64,000 nt of DNA from contig NZ_JAERRK010000027.1 in the NCBI RefSeq assembly GCF_016741775.1, positions 61,447 through 125,446 of the forward strand. The letters are read 5' to 3'. This document shows positions 35,578 to 43,635 of the stretch, piece after piece (the first letter of the stretch is position 1; each line of letters opens with the position of its first letter). The notes under the pieces are model-generated. The model worked only from the letters and a program-made list of their open reading frames with translations. It did not search any database and had not been told where the DNA came from. This DNA comes from Streptomyces actinomycinicus (GTDB taxonomy: Bacteria; Actinomycetota; Actinomycetes; Streptomycetales; Streptomycetaceae). The translations under genes were made by a program, and so were the position numbers.

Positions 35578-36659
35578 AGGACCACCACCGAGCGCAGCAC
35601 CTCACCGCGGTGCATCTTGCCGAACGCCTCCTCCACCTGGTCCAGGGCGATCGTCTCGGAGACGAACGCGTTGAGGTCGAGCAGGCCGTACAGGTACTGG
35701 TCGATGAGGAACGGGAAGTCCCGGCTCGGCAGGCAGTCGCCGTACCAGGAGGACTTGACGGCGCCGCCGCGCGAGAAGACGTCGATCAGCGGGAGTTCGA
35801 TCTTCATCTCCGGGGAGGGGACACCGACCTGGACCAGCAGGCCGGCATGGTCGCGCATGTAGAAGGCCTGCTCGAAGGTCTCGGGCCGCCCCACCGCGTC
35901 GATCGCGATGTCCACGCCGAAGCCGCCGGTCAGTTCGCGCACGGCCGCGACGGGGTCCGTCCCGCGGGAGTTGACGGTGTGCGTGGCGCCGAACTTCTCG
36001 GCCTGGTCCAGCTTCTTGTCGTCGATGTCGACGGCGATCACCTTCATGGCGCCGTTGAGGCAGGCGCCCGCGATGGCGGCGTTGCCGACACCACCGCAGC
36101 CGATGACGGCGACCGAGTCGCCGCGGCCGACGTTGCCCGTGTTGACCGCCGCGCCGTAACCGGCCATCACCCCGCAGCCGATCAGACCGGCTGCCTCGGG
36201 CCGCGCGGCAGGGTCGATCTTCACCGCCTGCCCCGCCGCGACCAGCGTCTTCTCGGCGAAGGCGCCGATGCCCAGGGCGTTGGTGAGCGGCGTGCCGTCC
36301 AGCAGGGTCATCGGCTGGGCGGCGTTGCGGGAGTCGAAGCAGTACCAGGGCCGGCCGCGGCGACAGGAACGGCAGCCGCCGCACGGCGCCCGCCAGGCCA
36401 GCACCACGTAATCCCCGGGCACCAGATCCGTGACGCCCGGTCCGACCGCCGCGATCGTGCCGGCCGCCTCATGACCCAGCAGGAACGGGAAGTCGTCGGT
36501 GATCGCGCCCTCCCGGTAGTGGAGGTCCGTGTGGCACACCCCGCAGGCCTGCACATCCACGAGGACCTCACCGGGGCCCGGATCGGGGACGAGGATCGTC
36601 CGCACCTCCACGGGTGCGCCCCTCTTCACAGCGACTACGGCACGGACCTCGTGTGGCAC
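35574..36659 (-). CDS. mscR: S-(hydroxymethyl)mycothiol dehydrogenase (mycothiol-dependent formaldehyde dehydrogenase)
   Basis: A 361-residue zinc alcohol dehydrogenase, the usual MscR length. Catalytic-zinc residues lie in A-C-G-V-C-H-T-D-L and G-H-E-A-A-G-T; the structural zinc loop is C-G-G-C-R-S-C-R-R-G-R-P-W-Y-C. The NAD site is I-G-C-G-G-V-G-N. The enzyme oxidises the formaldehyde-mycothiol adduct. As first gene of the betaine operon it would clear formaldehyde from the demethylation steps. I chose GTG 36659 (GAGGAG six bases upstream) over the longer frame to 36713, because the extra residues run over the operator dyad and are absent from the family. Confidence 0.88.
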   Translation of the reverse strand: MPHEVRAVVAVKRGAPVEVRTILVPDPGPGEVLVDVQACGVCHTDLHYREGAITDDFPFLLGHEAAGTIAAVGPGVTDLVPGDYVVLAWRAPCGGCRSCRRGRPWYCFDSRNAAQPMTLLDGTPLTNALGIGAFAEKTLVAAGQAVKIDPAARPEAAGLIGCGVMAGYGAAVNTGNVGRGDSVAVIGCGGVGNAAIAGACLNGAMKVIAVDIDDKKLDQAEKFGATHTVNSRGTDPVAAVRELTGGFGVDIAIDAVGRPETFEQAFYMRDHAGLLVQVGVPSPEMKIELPLIDVFSRGGAVKSSWYGDCLPSRDFPFLIDQYLYGLLDLNAFVSETIALDQVEEAFGKMHRGEVLRSVVVL

Positions 36660-36675
36660 GACAAGCTCCTCTGCT

Positions 36676-36711
36676 GTTGCGCATTGCACGATGGGTTGCG
36701 TGATGAGGAAC
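36676..36711. promoter_or_regulatory. Operator dyad of the betaine operon (IclR box B)
   Basis: Arms GTTGCGCATTGCAC (36676-36689) and GCGTGATGAGGAAC (36698-36711), separated by eight bases, are an imperfect dyad. A ~40-base stretch here aligns without gaps to the region upstream of the iclR gene (37828-37867). The predicted transcription start of the mscR operon falls inside it, so a repressor bound here would block initiation. Confidence 0.65.
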
Positions 36712-36741
36712 ATATTGAGAACGGCGTCAGGCGGCCGTCAA
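36712..36741 (-). promoter_or_regulatory. Promoter of the mscR-to-betA operon
   Basis: On the minus strand TTGACG (36741-36736) and CAATAT (36717-36712) are 18 bases apart, immediately upstream of the operator dyad and about 50 bases before the GTG at 36659. It is the only good sigma-70-like pair in the gap. Confidence 0.55.
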
Positions 36742-36802
36742 GGGGTACGCGTTAACCCTTGGCAAAGGGAACCCGCGGGGCGAAACCTCTCGGACACACG
36801 GC

Positions 36803-36836
36803 GGCGCGGCACCAGGGAACCCCCCGGCGCCGCGCC
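36803..36836 (-). terminator. Stem-loop downstream of the IclR gene
   Basis: GGCGCGGC (36803-36810) and GCCGCGCC (36829-36836) form an 8-bp GC stem with an 18-base loop, about 70 bases after the iclR stop and upstream of the mscR promoter. It may keep iclR transcription out of the betaine operon. Confidence 0.4.
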
Positions 36837-36905
36837 ACCGCCGGCATCGTGCGAGCGCAGGGCCCGGGCGGGGGAACGGCACGGCCCGGACGGTCCGACG
36901 CTCCC

Positions 36906-37745
36906 TCAGAAGCCGTAGCCCATGCGGCGGGACAGCTCGGCGCCCGCGGCCACCGTCCGCTTGGCCACCTCCGGCAGCCGGTCGGCGTTGAGCCGGTACA
37001 CCGGCCCCGAGACGCTGATCGCGGCGATCACCCTCCCGTCGTGCGCGCGCACCGGCGCCGCGACGGCCGCGAGGCCCAGCTCCAGCTCCTCGCTCGTGAC
37101 GCCGTACCCCCGCTCGACCACGGCCTGCAACTCCGCACGCAGCATCGCCGCGCCGGTGATCGTACGGTCCGTGAACCGCGGCAGCGGCCGTGCCAGCAGG
37201 CCCTCGCGCAGCGTCGGCGACATGTGCGCGAGCAGCACCTTGCCGCTGGAGGTGGCGTGCAGCGGGGTGCGTCTGCCCAGCCAGTTCTGCGCGGTCACGG
37301 ACGCGGTGCCGCGGGCCTGCATGATGTTGACCGCCGCGTCGTCGTCCAGCACGGCGATGTTGACCGTCTCGCCCAGCTCGTCCGCGACCTCCCGGCAGAC
37401 CGGGACGCCCTCCTGGGAGATGTCCAGACGCACTGCCGCCGCCCCCGCCAGGCGCAGTACACCGGCCCCCAGGTAGTACTTGCCGCGGTCCTTGGCCTGG
37501 GCCACCAGGCCGCGGTTCTCCAGGACGCCGAGCAGCCGGAACGCCGTGGACTTGTGCACGTCCAGTTCCTCGGCGATCTCGGTGACGCCCGCCTCGCCGT
37601 GCCGGGCGAGGATCTCCAGCACGCTGACGGCGCGGTCCACCGACTGCACCGCACTCGCCGCTCCGCGGCCGTTCCGCCCCTCGCGGGCCCCTGGGCTCTC
37701 CGTGGTCTCCTCGCTGCGGTCAGACTGCTTCTGCGTGCGGGTCAT
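36906..37745 (-). CDS. IclR-family regulator of the betaine catabolic island
   Basis: A 279-residue regulator with a ~30-residue charged N-terminal extension. The IclR winged helix (about 32-95) has V-D-R-A-V-S-V-L-E-I-L, then V-H-K-S-T-A-F-R-L-L. The effector domain has the typical H-A-T-S-S-G-K-V-L-L-A-H and E-L-E-L-G-L-A-A-V-A-A-P-V blocks. It lies between the mscR-betA operon and the divergent ferredoxin/reductase genes, and similar dyads occur at both control points, so it probably regulates both units and itself. Effector unknown; betaine or dimethylglycine would be logical. Confidence 0.88.
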   Translation of the reverse strand: MTRTQKQSDRSEETTESPGAREGRNGRGAASAVQSVDRAVSVLEILARHGEAGVTEIAEELDVHKSTAFRLLGVLENRGLVAQAKDRGKYYLGAGVLRLAGAAAVRLDISQEGVPVCREVADELGETVNIAVLDDDAAVNIMQARGTASVTAQNWLGRRTPLHATSSGKVLLAHMSPTLREGLLARPLPRFTDRTITGAAMLRAELQAVVERGYGVTSEELELGLAAVAAPVRAHDGRVIAAISVSGPVYRLNADRLPEVAKRTVAAGAELSRRMGYGF

Positions 37746-37829
37746 GGCTCAACTCTCACCACCTGTGGGCCCGGTTCGGGCCGCATCTGCGGGAAGCCCT
37801 TGACGCGACGGTCGTCCCGCCCGGATTCT

Positions 37830-37865
37830 GTTGCGCATAGCGCTAGATCGTGCGCCATGCGAAAC
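37830..37865. promoter_or_regulatory. Operator dyad upstream of the IclR gene (IclR box A)
   Basis: Arms GTTGCGCATAGCGC (37830-37843) and GCGCCATGCGAAAC (37852-37865) are inverted repeats matching at 12 of 14 positions with an 8-base spacer. On the minus strand a TAACAT hexamer (37874-37869) directly upstream could be the iclR -10, the same geometry as box B. The rest of the 300-base gap 37746-38045 shows no other clear element; the ferredoxin promoter must lie within it. Confidence 0.65.
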
Positions 37866-38045
37866 ATCATGTTACCGAACCGTCCGGATCCCGGAAGGGC
37901 GCCGGACCACCCGGACCGATGGCGGTCCGTCACTCCCTTACCGCTGCACCGGCCCGGACCCTCGAGGTTCCGGGCTCCGGGCAGCATCCCTGACGCCTGC
38001 ATCGAGCAGGTCCGGACCGTGTGTCCCGGACCGAGAGGGGGGCCC

Positions 38046-38369
38046 GTGATTCCCGTCTGCCGCCTCGAAGACCTCCCCGAGGGAGAGTCCGTCCGCGTCG
38101 AGACCACACCGCCGGTCGCCGTGTTCCGCACCGAGGGCGGCGCGCTGTACGCCATCGACGACACCTGCACCCACCAGGACGCATCCCTCTCCGAAGGCTG
38201 GCTGGAGGGCTGCCTGGTCGAGTGCCCGCTGCACGCCGCCTCCTTCGACCTGCGCACCGGCGAGCCGACCTGCCTGCCGGCCCGGCGCCCCGTGCGCACC
38301 CACCGTGTCACCGTCCAGGACGGCGTGATCCACGTCCACCTGACCGCGGAGGAGGGCACGGCCGCATGA
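38046..38369 (+). CDS. Rieske-type ferredoxin
   Basis: A 107-residue soluble Rieske [2Fe-2S] protein. The ligands are C-T-H near residue 39 and C-P-L-H near residue 60, both followed by the expected hydrophobic patches. Small ferredoxins of this type shuttle electrons from an FAD reductase to a Rieske oxygenase. GTG at 38046 follows a GAGAGGGGGG site; the long open frame upstream is antisense to iclR. Its TGA overlaps the reductase ATG (ATGA). The probable oxygenase partner is the GbcA-like protein at 30016-31191. Confidence 0.85.
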   Translation: MIPVCRLEDLPEGESVRVETTPPVAVFRTEGGALYAIDDTCTHQDASLSEGWLEGCLVECPLHAASFDLRTGEPTCLPARRPVRTHRVTVQDGVIHVHLTAEEGTAA

Positions 38370-39577
38370 GGACCGTGACCATCGTCGGCGCCTCCCTCGC
38401 CGGGCTCTATGCCGCCCGTGAACTGCGTGCCCAGGGCTACGACGGCCGGCTGGTGATCGTCGGCGAGGAGCCCCACCGCCCCTACGACCGCCCTCCCCTC
38501 TCCAAGGACTTCCTCACCGGACGCGCCGACGAGAATCAACTGGCCCTCACGGACGCCGAGGAGACCGCCGGACTCGACGCCGAGTGGCTGCTCGGCGTCC
38601 GCGCCCGCGGACTCGATCCCCGCGGCCGGACCGTCCTCCTCGGTGACGGCCGCACGGTCTCCACCGACGGCGTCGTCATCGCCACGGGCGCCACCGCCCG
38701 CCGGCTGCCCGGCGAGGGGTACGCCGGCGTACACACCCTGCGCACCCTGGACGACGCCCGTGCCCTGCGTGCCGCCCTCACCGGGGGGCCGCGCCGGATC
38801 GTCGTCATCGGCGGCGGCTTCATCGGTGCCGAGACGGCCTCCTCGTGTGCCCGGCTGGGCCACGCCGTCACCGTGGTGGAAGCCGCACCGCTGCCACTGC
38901 TCCCCCAACTCGGCCCGCAGATGGCCGCCGTGTGCGCCGCCCTGCACCGTCGCGGAGGCGTGGAACTGGTCACCGGAACCGGGGTATCCGCGCTCACCGG
39001 CACCGGCACCAGCACCGGCACCGGCGCCGTCGCCGGGGTCGACCTCGCCGACGGCCGCCGCCTGCCCGCCGACCTCGTGATCGTCGGCATCGGCGCCCGC
39101 CCCAACACCGCCTGGCTGGTGGGCTCGGCGCTCACCCTGCACGACGGCGTGCTCTGCGACGACGGCTGTGTGACCGCCCTGCCCCAGGTGGTCGCCGTCG
39201 GCGACGTCGCCCGTACCGGCGGCATCCGCGCCGAGCACTGGACCTCCGCCACCGAGCAGCCCCGCGTCGCCGTGACCAATCTGCTCGCCGGCCGCACCCT
39301 CGCGACCGCCCGCGCGGTCCCGTACTTCTGGTCCGACCAGTACGGGTCCCGGATCCAGTTCGCCGGCCGGTACCGCGACGGCGACACCGTTCACCTCACC
39401 GAGGGCGGCATGGCCGACGACGGCGGCCCCGGCGAGGCCGGTCTCCTCGCCCGCTACGAGCGGGACGGACGCACGGTCGCCGTGCTCTCCGTGGACCGGC
39501 CCCGCGCCTTCATGCGGTTTCGCCGTGCACTCCAGCGGGGCGACCGCCAAGGGGCGGAGGAGGAGGCTGTGCTCTGA
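38366..39577 (+). CDS. FAD-dependent ferredoxin reductase
   Basis: A 403-residue pyridine-nucleotide-disulfide-type reductase. The FAD motif V-G-A-S-L-A-G-L-Y-A-A (residues 7-17) is followed by Y-D-R-P-P-L-S-K. The second Rossmann site is V-V-I-G-G-G-F-I-G-A-E-T-A, and V-A-V-G-D-V-A lies before the C-terminal domain with Y-F-W-S-D-Q-Y. This is the BphA4/rhodocoxin reductase type that reduces a partner ferredoxin with NAD(P)H. A Thr-Gly repeat (T-G-T-G-T-S-T-G-T-G) near residue 210 is an unusual loop insertion. It is coupled to the Rieske ferredoxin by a 4-base overlap. Confidence 0.88.
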   Translation: MRTVTIVGASLAGLYAARELRAQGYDGRLVIVGEEPHRPYDRPPLSKDFLTGRADENQLALTDAEETAGLDAEWLLGVRARGLDPRGRTVLLGDGRTVSTDGVVIATGATARRLPGEGYAGVHTLRTLDDARALRAALTGGPRRIVVIGGGFIGAETASSCARLGHAVTVVEAAPLPLLPQLGPQMAAVCAALHRRGGVELVTGTGVSALTGTGTSTGTGAVAGVDLADGRRLPADLVIVGIGARPNTAWLVGSALTLHDGVLCDDGCVTALPQVVAVGDVARTGGIRAEHWTSATEQPRVAVTNLLAGRTLATARAVPYFWSDQYGSRIQFAGRYRDGDTVHLTEGGMADDGGPGEAGLLARYERDGRTVAVLSVDRPRAFMRFRRALQRGDRQGAEEEAVL

Positions 39578-39585
39578 CAGCCGGC

Positions 39586-39705
39586 CGGGAGGCACTGCCC
39601 CGGACGGACCGGCAGGCACTGCCCCGGACGGACCGGCAGGCACTGCGCCGGACGGACCAGCAGGCACCGCCCCGGACGGACCGGCAGGCACTGCCCCGGG
39701 CGGAC
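39586..39705. repeat. Five tandem 24-bp hairpin repeats
   Basis: Five consecutive 24-base units starting at 39586, 39610, 39634, 39658 and 39682 differ by only one to three bases. Each contains the inverted repeat GGCAG-GCA-CTGCC or a close variant, so the transcript would fold into a row of small hairpins. The array starts nine bases after the reductase stop and lies before a converging gene, where it could act in termination or mRNA 3'-end protection. Confidence 0.85.
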
Positions 39706-39796
39706 CGAGAGGACCGCACCCGGCGGACGGGGAGGCATCGCCTCGCTGGGACCAGGAGGCACGGGCCCGTGGGCGGGACGACCGTGGCCGAACGGG

Positions 39797-40330
39797 TCAG
39801 GAGTGCGACAGCTGCCCGGCGGCGCCCCGCCGGCGTATCCGCTCCTGTTCCCGCTGGGCCGCCCGCTCCTGGCGCCGCCCGGCGCGTCGTTCACGCCGCA
39901 ACGCCCGGGCGGTGCTGCTGGGCTCCGAGACCACGCCGTACCGCTGGCTCCACACCTGACGGGTCACCCAGACGTCGACCACGGCCCAGGTGGCCACGAC
40001 CGTGCTCGCCACGCTGCTGATCACCATGGGGAACGCCAGCCACGACCCGGCCAGTGTGCACAGGAACGCCACCATCGCCTGTATCAGCGTGACGGCGATG
40101 ATGATCACCGCCCGCACCGCCGCGCTGCGCACCGGATCGGGCATCGGATGCTTGCGCGCGGGCTCTTCCACCCACAACGGCCTGCAGTCCTGCTGCTGTT
40201 CGTCCCAGACGGCGTCACCGGCGCGCCGCCGCACCGGAATGTCGCGATCCGGCGCCTGTCGGCCCTGCCGTGCCTGCGAGCGCACCGCCACGCTCTCGTC
40301 GGACGCCTCGCGCCGCTCCGCCGTCCCCAT
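39797..40330 (-). CDS. Small integral membrane protein, unknown function
   Basis: A 177-residue protein. The N-terminal ~75 residues are polar and cytoplasmic-looking. Two membrane helices follow (A-A-V-R-A-V-I-I-I-A-V-T-L-I-Q-A-M-V-A-F-L and S-W-L-A-F-P-M-V-I-S-S-V). The highly basic Arg/Gln-rich C-terminal tail (about 40 residues) could bind nucleic acid or acidic lipids. The start is uncertain: ATG 40330, GTG 40333 or GTG 40348, with GGGGAG best placed for the first two. I do not recognise the family. It converges on the tandem repeats. Confidence 0.65.
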   Translation of the reverse strand: MGTAERREASDESVAVRSQARQGRQAPDRDIPVRRRAGDAVWDEQQQDCRPLWVEEPARKHPMPDPVRSAAVRAVIIIAVTLIQAMVAFLCTLAGSWLAFPMVISSVASTVVATWAVVDVWVTRQVWSQRYGVVSEPSSTARALRRERRAGRRQERAAQREQERIRRRGAAGQLSHS

Positions 40331-40749
40331 CACCGTGTCACTCCCCACCGCCGGCTGACCGTTCGCCCCGGCGTCCGAAGACCCCGGCTCCCCAGTGGCT
40401 GCCCGGCTTGCGTCCTTTTACGCCGCCCGGGTGCGGGATGCGGCTCCCGTGGCCCATTCCGCCCCCAATTCCCGTAGAGAAGGACGAACGAGACGGCCGG
40501 ATGATTCCCAACCAGCGTAAAAATCCGGCCAACCGCCTGACCGTGTGGCTGCGGACGGACGGGTGACCGTGCCCGGATCGTGGGGACAATCTCCCGTAAT
40601 GCCCGGACAACTCGCCATGTCTCGCCGCCGGTGCGGAAGTTCGCCCTCCGGACATGTCTTCGAGTTAGCCGCGGGGCGGTAGTAGGCTCGCGCCGTTTGT
40701 TGACGGACATGTGCACCCCCGACCGGCGGGGGTCGAGCTGGGGGAGGCC
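40331..40749. other. 419-base gap before the conservon
   Basis: No credible gene is seen. A 21-codon frame at 40501-40566 lacks a well-placed ribosome site. A TTCGAG...TAGGCT pair (about 40661-40690, 18-base spacing) could be the conservon promoter. Just before the cvnA ribosome site, ACCCCCG (40715-40721) and CGGGGGT (40727-40733) form a 7-bp hairpin. Confidence 0.4.
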
Positions 40750-43635
40750 ATGCGCTTTCGCGGGAAGTCCATCCGCCGGAAGATCGTGGCGCTGCTTCTC
40801 GTGCCGCTGGTGTCCCTGGCCGCCGTCTGGGGCTTCGCCACGGTACTGACGGGGCGTGAGGTGGCCCAGCTGTTCCATGTGTCCGCCGTGGTGGAGGACG
40901 TCGGCTACCCGGCCGAGGACACCGTCCGCGTCCTGCAGCAGGAGCGACGCCAGACCCTCGTCTACCTCGCCGACCCCAGGGCCTCCCAGGCACTGACGGC
41001 ACTGCACCGCACGCGCACCGCCACGGACCGGGCCATCGCCACGATCCGCGAGAACGCCAAGGACCACGACCTCCGCGACGGCATGGACGCGGACGACAGC
41101 GAGCACCTGACCGCCCTCCTGGACGCCTTCCGCGGTCTCGACCCACTGCGCCGCAGCGTCGAGCAGGGCACGGTCACGCGGGCCCAGGCCTTCGAGCTGT
41201 ACAACCGACTCGTCGACCCCTGCTTCGCGCTGCTGGCATCCCTCGACGGCATCGACGACGTCGAGGTCGACAAACAGGCCCGCGCCCTCGTCAACATCAC
41301 CCGCGCCCGCGAGCTGCTCTCCCGCGAGGACGCCCTGCTCGGCTCCTCCCTCGTGGTCGGCCGGCTCACCCGCGAAGAGACCCGCGACATCTCCGACCTC
41401 GTCGCCCAGCGCACCCTCCTGTACGACATCAGCCGGCCGCTGCTGCCCGCCGCGGAGCGCGAACGCTACGAACGCTTCTGGAACAACGCCACCACCTCCC
41501 CGCTGCGCGTGGCCGAGCAGACCGTCATCGGCGCGGGCTCCGGCACACCTCGCAATGTCACCGCGAAGGGCTGGGACACCGCAGCGGCCACCGTCCTGGA
41601 CGAACTCGGCACCCTGGACGACCAGGTGGGCGACCGCTTCCAGGACCGGGTCCGCCCCGTAGCCATGGGAGTCATCGTCCAGGCCGCCGTCGCCGGCCTC
41701 CTCGGACTGGTCGCCCTCCTGGTCTCCGTCGTCCTCTCGGTACGGATCGGCCGCGGCCTCATCCGCGACCTGCGCCAGCTGCGCCTGGAGGCCCACGAGG
41801 CGTCCGGCGTCCGGCTGCCCAGCGTGATGCGCCGGCTGTCCGTGGGGGAGCAGGTCGACGTCGAGACCGAGGTGCCGCGCCTGGAGTACGACAAGAACGA
41901 GATGGGCGAGGTCGGCCAAGCCCTCAACACACTGCAGCGCGCAGCCGTCGAGGCCGCCGTCAAGCAGGCCGAGCTGCGGGCCGGGGTCTCCGAGGTCTTC
42001 GTCAACCTCGCCCGCCGCAGCCAAGTACTGCTGCACAAGCAGCTCACACTCCTCGACAGCATGGAGCGCAGGACCGAGGACACCGACGAACTCGCCGACC
42101 TGTTCCGCCTGGACCACCTCACGACCCGTATGCGCCGGCACGCCGAAGGCCTGGTGATCCTCTCCGGTGCCGCACCGTCCCGGCAGTGGCGCCGGCCCGT
42201 GCAGCTGATGGACGTCGTCCGTGCCGCCGTGGCCGAGGTCGAGGACTACGAGCGCATCGAGGTCCGCCGGCTGCCGCGGGTCGCCGTCACCGGTCCCGCC
42301 GTCGCCGACCTCACCCACCTCGTCGCCGAACTCCTCGAGAACGCGACGGTGTTCTCGCCCCCGCACACCGCCGTCCAGGTCCTCGGCGAGCGGGTCGCCA
42401 ACGGCTTCACCCTGGAGATTCACGACCGGGGTCTCGGAATGACGGCCGAGGCACTCCTGGACGCCAATCTGCGCCTCGCCGAGACTCCCGAGTTCGAGCT
42501 GTCCGACACGGACCGGCTCGGCCTGTTCGTCGTCAGCCGCCTCGCCCAGCGCCAGAACGTCCGGGTTTCGCTCCAGCCGTCGCCGTACGGCGGCACCACT
42601 GCCGTCGTCTTCATGCCCGACGCCCTGCTGAGCGACGACGTCCCGGACACCAACGGCATCGGTTTCCGGCTGGACCGGGCCCACTCCGCGAAGGGCTCCG
42701 AGCGGGCGGTCGGCCGGGCCGGCGGACGCTCCCAGGGCCCGCTGCAGCTGCCCGGCATGCCGACCTCCCTGCTGGACGGCCCGGTCGAGCTGGAGGCACC
42801 AGTCGATCTCGACGCCCTCGACGACTTCCCCGGCGCCCTCACGGACGCGGAGAGCGAGCGCGGCGGTCTGTTCCGCTCCCGCCCCGTCCACCCGGACAGC
42901 GAGGACCAGGCAGCCGCCCCGCCCGCCGACCGGCTCTCCGAGGACGGGACCGGCGACCGCGGACCGATCCCGCTGCCCCGGCGGCAGACACCCAAGCTGG
43001 TCAGCTCGCACGGCAAGCCGGTCACCGGCCAGCGCCCCCGCCGCGGGGAACCTGAGCAGGAGCCCTCCGCCGCTCCGACCCGCTCCGACACGGGCGGACT
43101 GACCCCCCTGCCCGCCCGTCGCCGCGGCACCGTCGGCTCCCGGCGCCCCGCCGGCCCCGACGACCCCGCGGAGAACCGCCCGTCGGCCGAAGCGGGCGGT
43201 GCGGACGAGAGGCCCGAGGCACCGGCACTGCCCAGGCGGACAAGGCCGCGGGCATCCGGCCCCGGCGGTGCCGGCGACCCGGTACCGCCACTCGCCGGCA
43301 CCGCACCGCCTCTCGGCACTACGGCCCCTGCCGCGGATGACAGAGGCGCCACCATGGGCGACCGGGCCGCCACCGCGGGCGACAGGGCCGCAGAACCCGG
43401 TGCCGGGCCGCTGCCCCGGCGCGTACGCCAGGCCAGCCTGGCCCCCCAGCTCAAGCAGGACTCCGAACGGCGCGCCGAACCAGCGGCGCAGCCCGCCGAC
43501 CGAGACGCCGACGAGGTCCGCAGCCGAATGGCCTCGCTCCAGCGCGGCTGGCAGCGTGGCCGCGAGGAGAACGCCGCGGGCGACGGGGCCCGGAACGGCA
43601 CAGCACCAGGAACGACAAAGGGGGACGGTCGATGA
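40750..43635 (+). CDS. cvnA: Conservon sensor protein CvnA (nitrate-sensor-like histidine kinase ATPase)
   Basis: A 961-residue membrane protein. A first helix at about 12-30 and a second at about 310-335 enclose an extracytoplasmic helical sensor domain (nitrate/nitrite-sensor type). A HAMP-like linker is followed by an HATPase domain (about 510-620) with N-box E-L-L-E-N-A-T-V-F-S-P-P and G-box H-D-R-G-L-G-M and R-L-G-L-F-V-V-S-R-L. No phospho-accepting His motif is obvious. The last ~320 residues are a disordered Pro/Ala/Arg-rich tail. CvnA works with CvnB-D in a membrane-associated G-protein-like complex. The TGA overlaps the cvnB ATG. Confidence 0.92.
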   Translation: MRFRGKSIRRKIVALLLVPLVSLAAVWGFATVLTGREVAQLFHVSAVVEDVGYPAEDTVRVLQQERRQTLVYLADPRASQALTALHRTRTATDRAIATIRENAKDHDLRDGMDADDSEHLTALLDAFRGLDPLRRSVEQGTVTRAQAFELYNRLVDPCFALLASLDGIDDVEVDKQARALVNITRARELLSREDALLGSSLVVGRLTREETRDISDLVAQRTLLYDISRPLLPAAERERYERFWNNATTSPLRVAEQTVIGAGSGTPRNVTAKGWDTAAATVLDELGTLDDQVGDRFQDRVRPVAMGVIVQAAVAGLLGLVALLVSVVLSVRIGRGLIRDLRQLRLEAHEASGVRLPSVMRRLSVGEQVDVETEVPRLEYDKNEMGEVGQALNTLQRAAVEAAVKQAELRAGVSEVFVNLARRSQVLLHKQLTLLDSMERRTEDTDELADLFRLDHLTTRMRRHAEGLVILSGAAPSRQWRRPVQLMDVVRAAVAEVEDYERIEVRRLPRVAVTGPAVADLTHLVAELLENATVFSPPHTAVQVLGERVANGFTLEIHDRGLGMTAEALLDANLRLAETPEFELSDTDRLGLFVVSRLAQRQNVRVSLQPSPYGGTTAVVFMPDALLSDDVPDTNGIGFRLDRAHSAKGSERAVGRAGGRSQGPLQLPGMPTSLLDGPVELEAPVDLDALDDFPGALTDAESERGGLFRSRPVHPDSEDQAAAPPADRLSEDGTGDRGPIPLPRRQTPKLVSSHGKPVTGQRPRRGEPEQEPSAAPTRSDTGGLTPLPARRRGTVGSRRPAGPDDPAENRPSAEAGGADERPEAPALPRRTRPRASGPGGAGDPVPPLAGTAPPLGTTAPAADDRGATMGDRAATAGDRAAEPGAGPLPRRVRQASLAPQLKQDSERRAEPAAQPADRDADEVRSRMASLQRGWQRGREENAAGDGARNGTAPGTTKGDGR

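Noticed and set aside
36660..36713. Longer N-terminus of the mycothiol dehydrogenase
   Set aside because: The extra 18 codons run over the operator dyad, lack a ribosome site, and exceed the family length of 361 residues.
39586..39705. CRISPR array
   Set aside because: The 24-base units abut without spacers and no cas gene is present; it is a simple tandem repeat.
40501..40566. 21-codon small gene
   Set aside because: The nearest purine-rich site is about 20 bases upstream of the ATG and the frame has no other support.
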